NCBI RefSeq assembly: GCF_018835585.1
Contig: NZ_JAHGVE010000006.1
Location: 165,825-229,824, forward strand
Direction of reading: 5' to 3'
Length of the DNA: 64,000 bases
From: Pelorhabdus rhamnosifermentans
GTDB lineage: Bacteria > Bacillota > Negativicutes > UMGS1260
Shown here: positions 7,624 to 16,691 of the stretch, one piece after another
Position numbering within the stretch: the first letter of the stretch is position 1
Layout: each line of letters begins with the position of its first letter
Notes under the pieces: generated by a model
The model's database searches: none
Told to the model about the DNA's origin: nothing
What the model saw: only the letters and a program-made list of their open reading frames with translations
Program-made: the position numbers and the translations under genes

Positions 7624-9219
7624 TTATGATTTTTTATTATCTTTTTCTGCAAGATATTCATCATAAGTCATGCGACGGTCAAACAAGCCGTCAGACGTAA
7701 CTTCAATAATACGGTTGGCAATTGTTTCAACAAATTGATGGTCGTGGGAAGCAAATAACACCGTACCCTTGCAGTTAATCAGCCCGTTATTTAAGGCCGT
7801 AATGGATTCCAAATCCAGATGATTCGTTGGCTCATCCAAGAGTAACACATTAGCACCGCTCAACATCATCTTGGCAAACATACAGCGTACCTTTTCACCG
7901 CCTGATAAAACATTGGCCGATTTTTGGGTTTCTTCACCAGAAAAGAGCATACGTCCGAGAAAACCGCGAATAAAAGTTTCATCAGGATCACGTGAAAACT
8001 TACGTAACCAATCTACAAGATTTTCATCCGATTCAAAGTAGGCTGAGTTTTCTTTAGGAAAATAGGCTTGCGATGTCGTAACACCCCACTTAAATTCGCC
8101 TGAATCTGGTTCAAGTTCGCCCATAAGTACTTTGAAAAGGGCTGTTTTCGCCTGTTCATCAGGACCAACGAAAGCAATCTTGTCACCTTTTGTAACCATA
8201 AAACTGACATCCGTAAAAACAGGAAGTCCGTCAATCGTGAGGCTCAAATTCTCTACATTGAGCAATTGATCGCCCGCTTCGCGATCCGCCTTAAAATCAA
8301 TGTAAGGATACTTACGCGTAGAAGGTTTAATATCGTCGAGCGTAATTTTTTCAAGCTGCTTTTTGCGTGATGTCGCCTGCTTAGCTTTCGATGCATTGGA
8401 ACTAAACCGTTGAATAAAAGTTTGCAAATCTTTCATTTTATCTTCTTTTTTCTTATTGGCCTCTTTAGCTAATTTAAGTGCCAATTCACTGGATTCCTGC
8501 CAAAAGTCGTAATTGCCGACATAAAGAGTAATGTTATTAAAATCAACATCAGCAATATGCGTACACACTTGATTTAAAAAATGTCTATCATGGGAAACAA
8601 CAATGACAGTATTCTTAAAATCAGCTAAAAAGTTCTCCAGCCAGTTAATAGATGCAATATCCAAATGATTTGTCGGCTCATCAAGTAAAAGGATATCCGG
8701 ATTACCAAACAAAGCTTGTGCCAGCAGAACACGGACTTTTTCCTGTCCTGTAAGGTCAGCCATTTGTTTATTATGCAACTCTTCACTAATACCAAGACCA
8801 TTTAGCAGCTGAGCCGCTTCTGTCTCAGCTTCCCAGCCGTTCATTTCAGCAAATTCGCCTTCTAGCTCGGCTACAAGCAAACCATCCGCATCAGAAAAAT
8901 CCGGTTTAGCATATAAGGCATCTTTTTGTTCCATAATTTCATATAAACGGGCATGCCCCATAATGACGGTCTTGAGCACTTCGTATTCATCAAATTCGAA
9001 GTGATCTTGCTTAAGAACAGCCATCCGCTCACCTGGCGTGATGCATACTTCACCAGAAGTGGATTCAACCTCACCAGAGAGAATCTTAAGGAACGTTGAT
9101 TTTCCAGCACCATTGGCACCAATTAACCCATAACAATTTCCTGGTGTAAATTTAATGTTGACATCTTCAAATAGAACGCGCTTGCCAAATCGCAAGGACA
9201 GGTTGTTTGTGCTAATCAT
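7624..9219 (-). CDS. ABC-F family ATPase (YbiT-like)
   Basis: About 531 residues, two ABC domains, no transmembrane part. The opening ISTNNLSLRFGKRVLFEDVN and Walker A GANGAGKST match YbiT-like ABC-F proteins. Signatures are LTGQEKVR (degenerate, first domain) and LSGGEKVR (second), with LLDEPTNHLD twice. The second Walker A is altered to GPDEQAKTA, which lacks the usual GKS/T, so the second site may bind ATP poorly. This kind of degeneration is seen in part of the family. An upstream ATG (9231) exists, but homologues normally begin at MIS, so I use 9219. Likely translation-associated and cytoplasmic. Confidence 0.9.
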   Translation of the reverse strand: MISTNNLSLRFGKRVLFEDVNIKFTPGNCYGLIGANGAGKSTFLKILSGEVESTSGEVCITPGERMAVLKQDHFEFDEYEVLKTVIMGHARLYEIMEQKDALYAKPDFSDADGLLVAELEGEFAEMNGWEAETEAAQLLNGLGISEELHNKQMADLTGQEKVRVLLAQALFGNPDILLLDEPTNHLDIASINWLENFLADFKNTVIVVSHDRHFLNQVCTHIADVDFNNITLYVGNYDFWQESSELALKLAKEANKKKEDKMKDLQTFIQRFSSNASKAKQATSRKKQLEKITLDDIKPSTRKYPYIDFKADREAGDQLLNVENLSLTIDGLPVFTDVSFMVTKGDKIAFVGPDEQAKTALFKVLMGELEPDSGEFKWGVTTSQAYFPKENSAYFESDENLVDWLRKFSRDPDETFIRGFLGRMLFSGEETQKSANVLSGGEKVRCMFAKMMLSGANVLLLDEPTNHLDLESITALNNGLINCKGTVLFASHDHQFVETIANRIIEVTSDGLFDRRMTYDEYLAEKDNKKS

Positions 9220-9325
9220 ACAATCTACCATCTTTCATACATATATTCATTTTACAGTAATATCTAACTATATCATATAACCAGAGCAAAGTCGAACAAA
9301 AGAAAAAGGAGTGGACATTTTCCAC

Positions 9326-10741
9326 TCAATTTTTATCTGGCCGCCAGGCCATCATGACAATCATCACAAGAATGGATAAAACAATGCCTGTCGATTGGGC
9401 ATTTAAAATTCCCCAACCCTTGCCAGCATTAAAAAATTGTAAAACACCTGTTAAAACAATCCCTGATAAAGCCGATGCAAAAGCAGCCGTTGTAGAAGGT
9501 CGCTTGGAAAATAAGCCAAACAATAGTGGCGCCGTGAGTGAGACAGACATGAGAGAGTAAAAAATAGATAGTGCTGTGATAATATCAGGAAGTAACAAGG
9601 CTAACAGTGCACCAATCAGTCCTGCCGCCGCTGTAACAACGCGACTGAGGGACAACAGACGTTTATCAGAGATCGCCGGATTAATAAAGGTTTTATAAAT
9701 ATCTTGTGTAAACGACGTCGTAATCATATAGAGTACAGCATCTGCAGCACTGACTTCGGCTGAAAAAATTGCCGCAAGCGCCACAGCAGACGCCCAAAAA
9801 GGCATACATTCCTTCATAATCATGGGCAGCGCCAATTCTCGTTCTGTAAGACCTGGAAAAGCGGCGAAGCCAATCATACCAAGCAGCGTCGGTACAATAG
9901 CAAAAAGCAACATCACTGTAGCACACAAAGCTGTTGCCAATCGAACAGTTTTCACGTCACGCGCGCCATAGACCTTACCTATCAGGGCGGGTGAAATAAA
10001 AAATGAGGGCGTTAACATTAATAAATAGCCGAGAATCATCGCAAATCCCATACCATCAAAGCGAAAATACGCCTCAGTCTGAGCGATATTCCCCAGATTC
10101 TGTGCCACTAGGGTATGCAGTCCATCCCATCCGCCGACAAAAGAAAAGGCAAAAGGCACGGCAAGAAAAAAGCCGCAAAACTTCACAACGATTTCAATAA
10201 TATTTACATAAGCCGCAGAAAGTAAGCCGCCTACACCAAAATAGAGTACAACAACAATGGCGCCAATAAGGACGCCAACAAACTTTGTTGTACCTGCAAC
10301 AGCCGTCATAATCCAAGCAATGCCCATTAATTGACCGGCAAAAATGGCAATCGTCCCTACTGCCATCAAAACAGAAATAAGACCTCGAAAATATTTATGA
10401 TAGCGATAATCCAGATAATCGCCTAAAGTATATAAGTTATGTTCTTTGGCAATGCGCCAAATGGCTGGAGCTACAAAAAAGGCTAAAATATACGTACCAA
10501 TTGCTGAAGCGACAATCCACCACACTGCTGAAATACCAAATTTATAACCCAGTCCAGCATTTCCCACAGTTGAACCTGCGCCAATATTCGGCGCAATGAG
10601 GGTCGTAAAAAGCAAAGCAGGTCCAAGCTTGCGACCTGCCACAAAAAAATCAGCCACGCCTTTTACGTATTTTCGAATAAAGAAACCAATCATAATTAAA
10701 AACAGGGCGTAAAGAAGGATAACCCAGACATAGCCATTCAT
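9326..10741 (-). CDS. sodium:solute symporter family protein
   Basis: 471 residues, almost entirely hydrophobic, about 12-13 membrane helices, starting MNGYVWVILLYALFLIMIGF. It has the SSS-family pattern FFVAGRKLGPALLFTTLIAPNIGAGSTVGNAGLGY (substrate and Na+ site region in the first helices) and SAEVSAADAVLYMITTSF later. The Na+-driven substrate cannot be read from sequence. The pantothenate/proline-type branch is closest by look. It lies 20 bp after fabH in the glnS run. Confidence 0.85.
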   Translation of the reverse strand: MNGYVWVILLYALFLIMIGFFIRKYVKGVADFFVAGRKLGPALLFTTLIAPNIGAGSTVGNAGLGYKFGISAVWWIVASAIGTYILAFFVAPAIWRIAKEHNLYTLGDYLDYRYHKYFRGLISVLMAVGTIAIFAGQLMGIAWIMTAVAGTTKFVGVLIGAIVVVLYFGVGGLLSAAYVNIIEIVVKFCGFFLAVPFAFSFVGGWDGLHTLVAQNLGNIAQTEAYFRFDGMGFAMILGYLLMLTPSFFISPALIGKVYGARDVKTVRLATALCATVMLLFAIVPTLLGMIGFAAFPGLTERELALPMIMKECMPFWASAVALAAIFSAEVSAADAVLYMITTSFTQDIYKTFINPAISDKRLLSLSRVVTAAAGLIGALLALLLPDIITALSIFYSLMSVSLTAPLLFGLFSKRPSTTAAFASALSGIVLTGVLQFFNAGKGWGILNAQSTGIVLSILVMIVMMAWRPDKN

Positions 10742-10761
10742 TTTCTAACCTCCTTTTCGCC

Positions 10762-11748
10762 CTAGTACCTTACAAGCAAAGAACCCCACACAAGACCACC
10801 GCCAAAAGAGGTCATCAATACGAGATCACCGCGCTGAATTCTCCCCGCTTTGACAGCCGTATCCAGAGCGATAGGAATGGTTGCTGAAGAATTATTGGCA
10901 AACTCTTTCACAGTAACAATCAGTTTTTCATCAGGCACTTTCAGGTTCCGCGCCACAGCGTCAATAATCCGTTTATTCGCCTGATGGGGTACAACCCACT
11001 TGATTTGCTCGGCATTATATCCCGTCTGCTCAAGAAGTTTGCGTACACTATCTGTCATAGCGTGAACAGCCAATTTAAAGATCTTATTGCCATTCATAAC
11101 AATTTTCGGTTTATTTTCCGGTTTTGTTGTATCAGGATAACGACTGCCACCGCCAGGAACATAAAGGAGGTCAAAATGTTCACCATTAGCTCCAATATCG
11201 GAACCAATAATCCCGTGAATGTCGTCATTTAACTGCTCTTGTGCTGATAATACAGCAGCACCCGCTCCATCAGAAAAAATAATACAAGTGGTCCGATCGG
11301 TATAATCCGTAATGCGAGAAAGCGTTTCGGCTCCAACGACAAGAACATGCTGATGCTTGCCAGCCTTAATATACTGCTCTGCAATTTGTGCGGCTGTAAT
11401 AAAGCCTACACAGGTTGCACTGACATCAAAAGCTCCGGCTTTGGTACAGCCCAAACGCTGCTGCAATAAGCAGGCCACAGAAGGAAAGGGAAAATCACCG
11501 CTCACTGTTGCCACGATGATAAGGTCAATTTCTTCCGGTGTAACGCCTGCACTAGCAAGAGCCTGCTGCGCCGCCAAATAAGCCAAGTCAGATGTGGCCT
11601 GTTCTTCTGCTGCCATGGGCCGCTCTGCAATACCTGTTCGCTCTAAAATCCATTCATCCGTCGTCTCCACGAGTTTTTCCAAATCAGCATTTGTTAACCT
11701 TTTTTCTGGAAGATAGCTTCCTGTTCCTTGAATCACAGCTTGAATCAT
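10762..11748 (-). CDS. fabH: 3-oxoacyl-ACP synthase III (FabH)
   Basis: 328 residues. FabH condenses acetyl-CoA (or a branched primer) with malonyl-ACP to start fatty acid synthesis. The triad is visible: Cys113 in SATCVGF, His255 in VPHQANKR and Asn285 in EFANNSSAT. The C-terminal SFGGGLVWGSLLVRY is typical. An open frame extends 40 codons upstream, but AAAGGAGAATGGT directly before the ATG at 11748 fixes the start. It sits outside any fab cluster, so it may be an extra copy for special primers. A FapR-like repeat precedes it (11768-11784). Confidence 0.92.
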   Translation of the reverse strand: MIQAVIQGTGSYLPEKRLTNADLEKLVETTDEWILERTGIAERPMAAEEQATSDLAYLAAQQALASAGVTPEEIDLIIVATVSGDFPFPSVACLLQQRLGCTKAGAFDVSATCVGFITAAQIAEQYIKAGKHQHVLVVGAETLSRITDYTDRTTCIIFSDGAGAAVLSAQEQLNDDIHGIIGSDIGANGEHFDLLYVPGGGSRYPDTTKPENKPKIVMNGNKIFKLAVHAMTDSVRKLLEQTGYNAEQIKWVVPHQANKRIIDAVARNLKVPDEKLIVTVKEFANNSSATIPIALDTAVKAGRIQRGDLVLMTSFGGGLVWGSLLVRY

Positions 11749-11767
11749 ACCATTCTCCTTTGTACTC

Positions 11768-11784
11768 ATAGTATGTTTTACTAA
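11768..11784 (-). promoter_or_regulatory. possible FapR-like inverted repeat before fabH
   Basis: On the minus strand TTAGTA-AAACA-TACTAT forms a 17-bp inverted repeat with one mismatch, 20 bp before the fabH start. The outer arms agree with the accC and FlK boxes, but the centre differs (AAACA instead of CCTGA/G). Support is weak. Confidence 0.3.
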
Positions 11785-11839
11785 TTTTCCATTAAACAAG
11801 TTTCCTAGACAAACAATAAATGACAAGATAAGCCTTACT

Positions 11840-13054
11840 TTAGGCAGGTAGCAAGGTAAAAAAAACAACTTCTGCTGGGCAACCTAGTCGAAAAGGCAAC
11901 CACTGACCAGCGCCTGTGCTGACATAACCATAACAGCCCTGTTCCTGATACATGCCGCGCATATATTTATACTGAACGGGAAGTAAAGAATGTCCAAACA
12001 AAGCAACCTGCCCGCCATGAGTATGACCTGATAAGGTCAGCGGGATACGCGCCTGAAAAGCTTCAGTAAGAAAATCGGGATGATGGGCAAGCAAAATGCT
12101 AAAAGCCTCTTTAGGCACATTTTCTCTCGCGCGGGCTAAAGCAGCCTGAATGACTTGCTGCTGTTCTCCTTTATTTTTACTCCAAGGATAATCCACGCCA
12201 AGTAAATAGACGGGCCGCTTCCCTGAAAAAAGCAGTTGACTGCTATTATCAAGGAGTGTCACTGCACTATCTTTAAAAGCTGCTGCAATGCGTGGCTTAT
12301 TACGAAAATATTCATGATTCCCCCAACAAAAGTAAATACCATAGGGAATAAATTCGCTCAAAGCCTCCAGTTTGATCATCATTTTTTCAAGATAGCCTAG
12401 ATCATCAATAAGATCCCCTGTAATGACTAATAGCTGTGGTTTTTCTTGACGAACAAGCCCAAAGGCTTCATCAAGCTTATCCAGCATGAAAAACGGCCCC
12501 AGATGGGCGTCACTAATTTGGGCAATCTTAAAATGGTGAAGCGACTCAGGCAAGTTAGGAAAAGGCACATTATAACGAGCCAAGGTAAGTTCCTGACTTT
12601 CCTGATAAACCCCTTCAGCACTCAATCCAAAAGCAACAACAGGCAAGGCTCCTGCCGTTATTTTAAAAAAATTTCGACGTGATAAACCTGTCTTAGCCTC
12701 ACTGCTCGGGGACGAAAGAAGTCGCTGGCACTTTCCAATTAGAAATGACATTAAAAACGACAGGATAAGTAGTAGCAGCAAAAAGATTTGTCCAATCGCC
12801 CAGACATAGGATAGATTAACAAAAAAGTGAAAAGTTTCTGACCACTCACTACCGACTGACCGAAACAGCCGACTATATAACAACAGCCCCGTACTACTCA
12901 GCGAGAAAAGCCAAAAAACAAAACGGAACATGCCAAAATGCTCGGGAAAATGACGACGACAAAGAATATCATTCACCCAAGTCACACCGAGTGGTAACAA
13001 CAAGAGAAGAATAAAGAAAAACGTCGGCGCACTATGAACAACATCGCTTGCCAT
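11840..13054 (-). CDS. membrane metallophosphoesterase (YkoQ/YaeI type)
   Basis: 404 residues. The first 115 hold about three membrane helices. Then comes a Tat-like SRRNFFKITAGALPVVAFG signal-anchor at about 127-145, and then a calcineurin-type phosphoesterase with all metal motifs in order: ISDAHLG, GDLIDD, GNHE, LAHHPD and GHTHGGQ. It should face the periplasm with a two-metal site. Relatives hydrolyse UDP-diacylglucosamine or other phosphodiesters, but the substrate here is unknown. It starts 3 bp after the glnS stop, so the two are probably cotranscribed. Confidence 0.85.
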   Translation of the reverse strand: MASDVVHSAPTFFFILLLLLPLGVTWVNDILCRRHFPEHFGMFRFVFWLFSLSSTGLLLYSRLFRSVGSEWSETFHFFVNLSYVWAIGQIFLLLLLILSFLMSFLIGKCQRLLSSPSSEAKTGLSRRNFFKITAGALPVVAFGLSAEGVYQESQELTLARYNVPFPNLPESLHHFKIAQISDAHLGPFFMLDKLDEAFGLVRQEKPQLLVITGDLIDDLGYLEKMMIKLEALSEFIPYGIYFCWGNHEYFRNKPRIAAAFKDSAVTLLDNSSQLLFSGKRPVYLLGVDYPWSKNKGEQQQVIQAALARARENVPKEAFSILLAHHPDFLTEAFQARIPLTLSGHTHGGQVALFGHSLLPVQYKYMRGMYQEQGCYGYVSTGAGQWLPFRLGCPAEVVFFTLLPA

Positions 13055-13057
13055 TAT

Positions 13058-14737
13058 TTAAGCTTTCTGCAGCTTGGCCCACGTATCGCGCAGCGACACA
13101 ATGCGATTAAATACAAGCTTACCTGGCTTAGAATCTACCGTATCCACACAAAAATATCCTTGACGCAAAAATTGATAACGGCTGCCCAGTTCGGCATTCG
13201 CTAGACTCGGCTCCACAATGCAGTTCGTAAGACATTCCAGTGAATGAGGATTGAGCCCAGCCTTAAAGTCGTCCTCATCGGCAGCATTTTCGTCATTCAA
13301 CAAATAATCATATAAGCGAACTTCCGCTGCTACTGCCCCTGCGTCTGCAACCCAGTGAAGTGTGCCTTTTACTTTGCGACCTGCTGTCGCCCCACCGCTT
13401 TTGCTATCCGGGTCATAAGTACAATGAAGTTCGACAATTTCACCTGTTGCTTCGTCTTTAATAACCTCTACACATTGAATAATATAGGCATATTTTAAAC
13501 GTACTTCCCTGCCTGGTGCTAAACGGAAGAATTTTTTTGGCGGCTCTTCCCGAAAATCTTCTTGATCAATATAAATGACTTTAGCAAATGGAATAGTCCG
13601 TGTCCCCATCTCAGGATTTTCCGGATTATTTTCCGCGGCAAGCTGTTCAATCTGACCTTCCGGATAATTGTCAATCACTACCTTGAGCGGTCTAAGCACA
13701 GCCATGGCCCGTGCCGCCTTGCTGTTCAAATCTTCGCGAACGCAATGTTCCAACATGCCCACATCTACTAAGCTATTGCTTTTGGCAACTCCAATGCGTT
13801 CACAAAAATCGCGAATGGATTCAGGTGTATAACCACGCCTTCTGAGACCGGAAATAGTAGGCATGCGGGGATCATCCCAACCGCTTACAAGATTTTCTTC
13901 CACAAGTTGCCGCAATTTGCGCTTGCTCATGACGGTATGCGTCAGATTTAGTCTGGCAAATTCAATCTGTCTGGGGCGGCACTCCGTGGCAAGCGTCTCA
14001 ATAAGCCAGTCGTAAAGCGGACGGTGATCTTCAAATTCCAGCGTACAAATGGAATGCGTAATCCCTTCAAAAGCATCAGAGAGGGGATGAGCAAAATCGT
14101 ACATTGGATAAATACACCATTTATCTCCTGTACGATGATGATGGGCATGCAAAATCCGATAAATGGCGGGATCGCGCAAATTCAGATTTGATGACGACAT
14201 ATCAATCTTAGCCCTAAGTACACGTGAACCATCAGCAAACTCTCCGGCCTTCATACGTGCAAAAAGATCAAGATTTTCCTCAATACTGCGATTACGATAG
14301 GGACTATCCTTACCAGGCTCCGTTAAAGTCCCGCGATACTGACGCATTTCATCGGCTGATAAATCACAGACGTAGGCTTTGCCCTTTTTAATCAGCGTTA
14401 CTGCACAATCAAATAATTTATCAAAGTAATTGGAAGCATAAAATTTGCGATCGTCCCAATCAAATCCAAGCCAATGAACATCCTCCTGAATGGAATCAAC
14501 ATATTCCACATCTTCCTTACTTGGATTAGTATCATCAAAACGCAGATTACACAAACCCTGATTGTCCCGTGCCAAACCAAAATTTAGACAAATTGATTTC
14601 GCATGACCAATATGTAAATAGCCGTTCGGTTCAGGCGGAAACCGCGTATGAACAGAACTTGCATTTCCATTATTTTTTAAATCGTCCGTAATAATACTTT
14701 GGATGAAATTGGTTGATAAAGCAGGATTGTTTGTCAT
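13058..14737 (-). CDS. glnS: glutaminyl-tRNA synthetase
   Basis: About 559 residues, class I synthetase attaching Gln to tRNA-Gln. The HIGH motif is HIGH at 42-45 ([15 protein letters not shown]) and the KMSKS equivalent is [21 protein letters not shown] is diagnostic of GlnRS over GluRS, and the C-terminal beta-barrel anticodon-binding domains are present. The ATG at 14737 is preferred over 14746 because GGGGCA is too close to the latter. Most Firmicutes use the GatCAB route, so GlnRS is a useful lineage marker here (common in Negativicutes). Confidence 0.95.
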   Translation of the reverse strand: MTNNPALSTNFIQSIITDDLKNNGNASSVHTRFPPEPNGYLHIGHAKSICLNFGLARDNQGLCNLRFDDTNPSKEDVEYVDSIQEDVHWLGFDWDDRKFYASNYFDKLFDCAVTLIKKGKAYVCDLSADEMRQYRGTLTEPGKDSPYRNRSIEENLDLFARMKAGEFADGSRVLRAKIDMSSSNLNLRDPAIYRILHAHHHRTGDKWCIYPMYDFAHPLSDAFEGITHSICTLEFEDHRPLYDWLIETLATECRPRQIEFARLNLTHTVMSKRKLRQLVEENLVSGWDDPRMPTISGLRRRGYTPESIRDFCERIGVAKSNSLVDVGMLEHCVREDLNSKAARAMAVLRPLKVVIDNYPEGQIEQLAAENNPENPEMGTRTIPFAKVIYIDQEDFREEPPKKFFRLAPGREVRLKYAYIIQCVEVIKDEATGEIVELHCTYDPDSKSGGATAGRKVKGTLHWVADAGAVAAEVRLYDYLLNDENAADEDDFKAGLNPHSLECLTNCIVEPSLANAELGSRYQFLRQGYFCVDTVDSKPGKLVFNRIVSLRDTWAKLQKA

Positions 14738-14777
14738 AATACACATTGCCCCTTATAAATATTTCACTTATTATTGC

Positions 14778-15191
14778 TTAATATTGTTTAAAAGAATCAT
14801 AAATTGCCTTATATTCGGGTGTCGGCGGAATGACTGTATAGATATAAAGATGAACACCATTGGGATCATCGACCACAAAGCTTCTTTCTCCCCATGGCTT
14901 ATCTTGTATCTTTTGATAAATGGGAAGTCCCTCCTTTTCCAAACGCTCACATTCAGCATCCACGTCTTCCACTTCAAAAGACAGAACAAGACCCTGACCA
15001 TTAAAATACATGCCTTCTTCGCGTTCCGGCAAAGTAAAGCTAATGCCAACGGATGGCAACTTAGCCGCCACTAATTCAATATACCAATCACTTTCATAAA
15101 CTAACTTAAAGTCAAAGTGCTTAATATAAAATTCCTTCGACTCTTGCAACTTATCCGTACTGATCGTCGTATCTACACGCTTCAATTTCAT
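14778..15191 (-). CDS. VOC/glyoxalase family protein
   Basis: 137 residues after choosing the ATG at 15191, which has AGGAGGGTTACAA before it. The upstream 17 codons lack a site. It shows the paired beta-alpha-beta-beta-beta repeat of vicinal oxygen chelate proteins: STDKLQESKEFYIKHFDFKL, then a second half with GLVLSFEVEDVDAECERLEKEG and FVVDDPNGVHLYIY. These proteins are metal dioxygenases, isomerases or resistance proteins. The substrate is not inferable. It lies 40 bp before glnS, perhaps with its own promoter. Confidence 0.8.
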   Translation of the reverse strand: MKLKRVDTTISTDKLQESKEFYIKHFDFKLVYESDWYIELVAAKLPSVGISFTLPEREEGMYFNGQGLVLSFEVEDVDAECERLEKEGLPIYQKIQDKPWGERSFVVDDPNGVHLYIYTVIPPTPEYKAIYDSFKQY

Positions 15192-15273
15192 TTGTAACCC
15201 TCCTAAAAACAATGGTTCCGTTTCATGTTTCATTTTTTCCATACAATTTTATTCTGTAGAAACAATCCTTTTC

Positions 15274-15312
15274 CCTGCCTGCGAAGTGGATAAATGCCAA
15301 TTTATAGGCAGG
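15274..15312. repeat. nested inverted repeats between divergent genes
   Basis: CCTGCCT/AGGCAGG encloses ATAAATgccaATTTAT, between the VOC gene and the amidohydrolase gene. It could be an operator or RNA hairpin. No partner protein is evident. Confidence 0.35.
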
Positions 15313-15384
15313 AAAAAAGATTCCTATCTAGTATTGTAATAACAAGACAGACCTGTCAAGGCTAGCAACATAAATAAACATACT

Positions 15385-15397
15385 GTTGATTATCAAC
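15385..15397. promoter_or_regulatory. candidate operator before the amidohydrolase gene
   Basis: GTTGAT-T-ATCAAC is a perfect 13-bp inverted repeat just ahead of the CGGAGG ribosome site of the M20 gene, placed to block transcription or translation start. Confidence 0.35.
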
Positions 15398-15413
15398 TAC
15401 GGAGGTTAATTTT

Positions 15414-16586
15414 ATGGATTTATTACATGATTTAGTAATCAAACATCAGCAAGAAGTCATTGATCTACGCCGCTATTTCCATACTTACCCTGAGGTAAGT
15501 AAAAAAGAATTTAACACGCAAAGAAAAATCATGGAATTTTTAACTGCCTTAAGCTTAAGTCCCAAAGCCATTGCAAATACAGGCGTCATGGCCGAATTAG
15601 AAGGCGCCCAACCAGGAAAACGCATTGCCATCCGCGCTGATATTGATGCATTAGAATTGCAAGATGAATGCGGGAAACCCTATCAATCTGTTAATCAGGG
15701 TGTCTGCCATGCCTGCGGGCATGATGGTCATATTTCCATGCTCCTGGGCGTAGCGAAAGTCCTTACTGACTATCGTGAGCATCTAGCAGGGTCCATCCGC
15801 TTTCTCTTTCAGCCAACAGAAGAACGTTTTCCTGGCGGCGCATTAAGCATGATTGAAGACGGTGCTTTAGATGGAGTTGATTCCATCCTAGGCGCCCACT
15901 TATGGCAGCCGGTTCCAGTAGGTACCATTGGAATTAAATCCGGACGATTCATGGCTTCACCTGATGAATTCTCTATTGTTATTCAAGGGCGGGGTGGCCA
16001 TGGTTCCATGCCCCACCAAACAGTCGATGCCCTGCTTACAGCTTCACAAATAGCGGTTGCTTTAAATACAGTTATTAGTCGCAACATAGACCCCCTAGAA
16101 CAAGCTGTGCTGTCTATTGGTTACTTACATAGTGGTGATACATTTAATATTATTCCTGATTCGGCCATTCTCAAAGGAACGGTGCGTTCTTTTGAAGAAA
16201 GTGTTCGGCAGCTTATTTTTGAGCGCATTGAAACCATTACTAAGGGTATCTGCGAAGCGGCAGGCGCCACCTATAAATTTGATAAAATTTTCGGTTTTCC
16301 CCCGGTTATTAATGAGCCGAACTGCACAGATGCCGTCATGAGAGCTGTAAAAGAATCGCTTGGTGAAGACAAAATTTTTGTCGTTAATCCCAGTATGGGC
16401 GGCGAAGATTTTTCTTATTATCTTGAAAAAGTTCCGGGTGCTTTCATGTTCGTTGGTGTTGGCAATGATACCAAGGGCATTATCTATCCTCAACATCATC
16501 CCAAATATGATATTGACGAAGATGCCTTAGCTTATGGCACGGAAGTCATGGCCCGCGCAGCTGTTCACTTAGCTGCAACAAAATAA
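15414..16586 (+). CDS. M20 family amidohydrolase
   Basis: 390 residues, the normal length for the M20D group (IAA-amino acid hydrolase, N-acyl-amino acid or hippurate hydrolase, N-acetyldiaminopimelate deacetylase). Motifs are RADIDALEL (first metal ligand), GVCHACGHDGHISMLLG (metal ligands Cys and His), FQPTEERFPGGALSMI (catalytic Glu), AHLWQPVPVG and the lid-domain GRGGHGSMPH. The C-terminal SMGGEDFSYYLEKVPG completes the site. It hydrolyses an N-acyl amide in the cytoplasm. It stands alone with its own terminator, so the substrate is open. Confidence 0.9.
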   Translation: MDLLHDLVIKHQQEVIDLRRYFHTYPEVSKKEFNTQRKIMEFLTALSLSPKAIANTGVMAELEGAQPGKRIAIRADIDALELQDECGKPYQSVNQGVCHACGHDGHISMLLGVAKVLTDYREHLAGSIRFLFQPTEERFPGGALSMIEDGALDGVDSILGAHLWQPVPVGTIGIKSGRFMASPDEFSIVIQGRGGHGSMPHQTVDALLTASQIAVALNTVISRNIDPLEQAVLSIGYLHSGDTFNIIPDSAILKGTVRSFEESVRQLIFERIETITKGICEAAGATYKFDKIFGFPPVINEPNCTDAVMRAVKESLGEDKIFVVNPSMGGEDFSYYLEKVPGAFMFVGVGNDTKGIIYPQHHPKYDIDEDALAYGTEVMARAAVHLAATK

Positions 16587-16618
16587 TCCATTCACCCTAA
16601 TTATACTAGGATACACAA

Positions 16619-16663
16619 AAAAGTTCTTGACTATTCCTTATGGAACAGTCAAGAACTTTTTTA
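16619..16663. terminator. bidirectional intrinsic terminator
   Basis: AAGTTCTTGACT and AGTCAAGAACTT form a 12-bp stem flanked by an A-run and TTTTTT, between convergent genes. Confidence 0.8.
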
Positions 16664-16691
16664 ATAAACGATTACAAGGTAATTGTTTTCC

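Noticed and set aside
11360-11760. Longer FabH N-terminus starting at 11868
   Set aside because: The extra 40 residues look like read-through of intergenic DNA, overlap the metallophosphoesterase gene, and lack a ribosome site, whereas AAAGGAG precedes the ATG at 11748.
14750-15240. T-box or amino-acid leader before glnS
   Set aside because: glnS starts only 40 bp after the VOC gene, leaving no room for a T-box aptamer, and none of its conserved motifs (AGGGTGGNACCGCG) is present.
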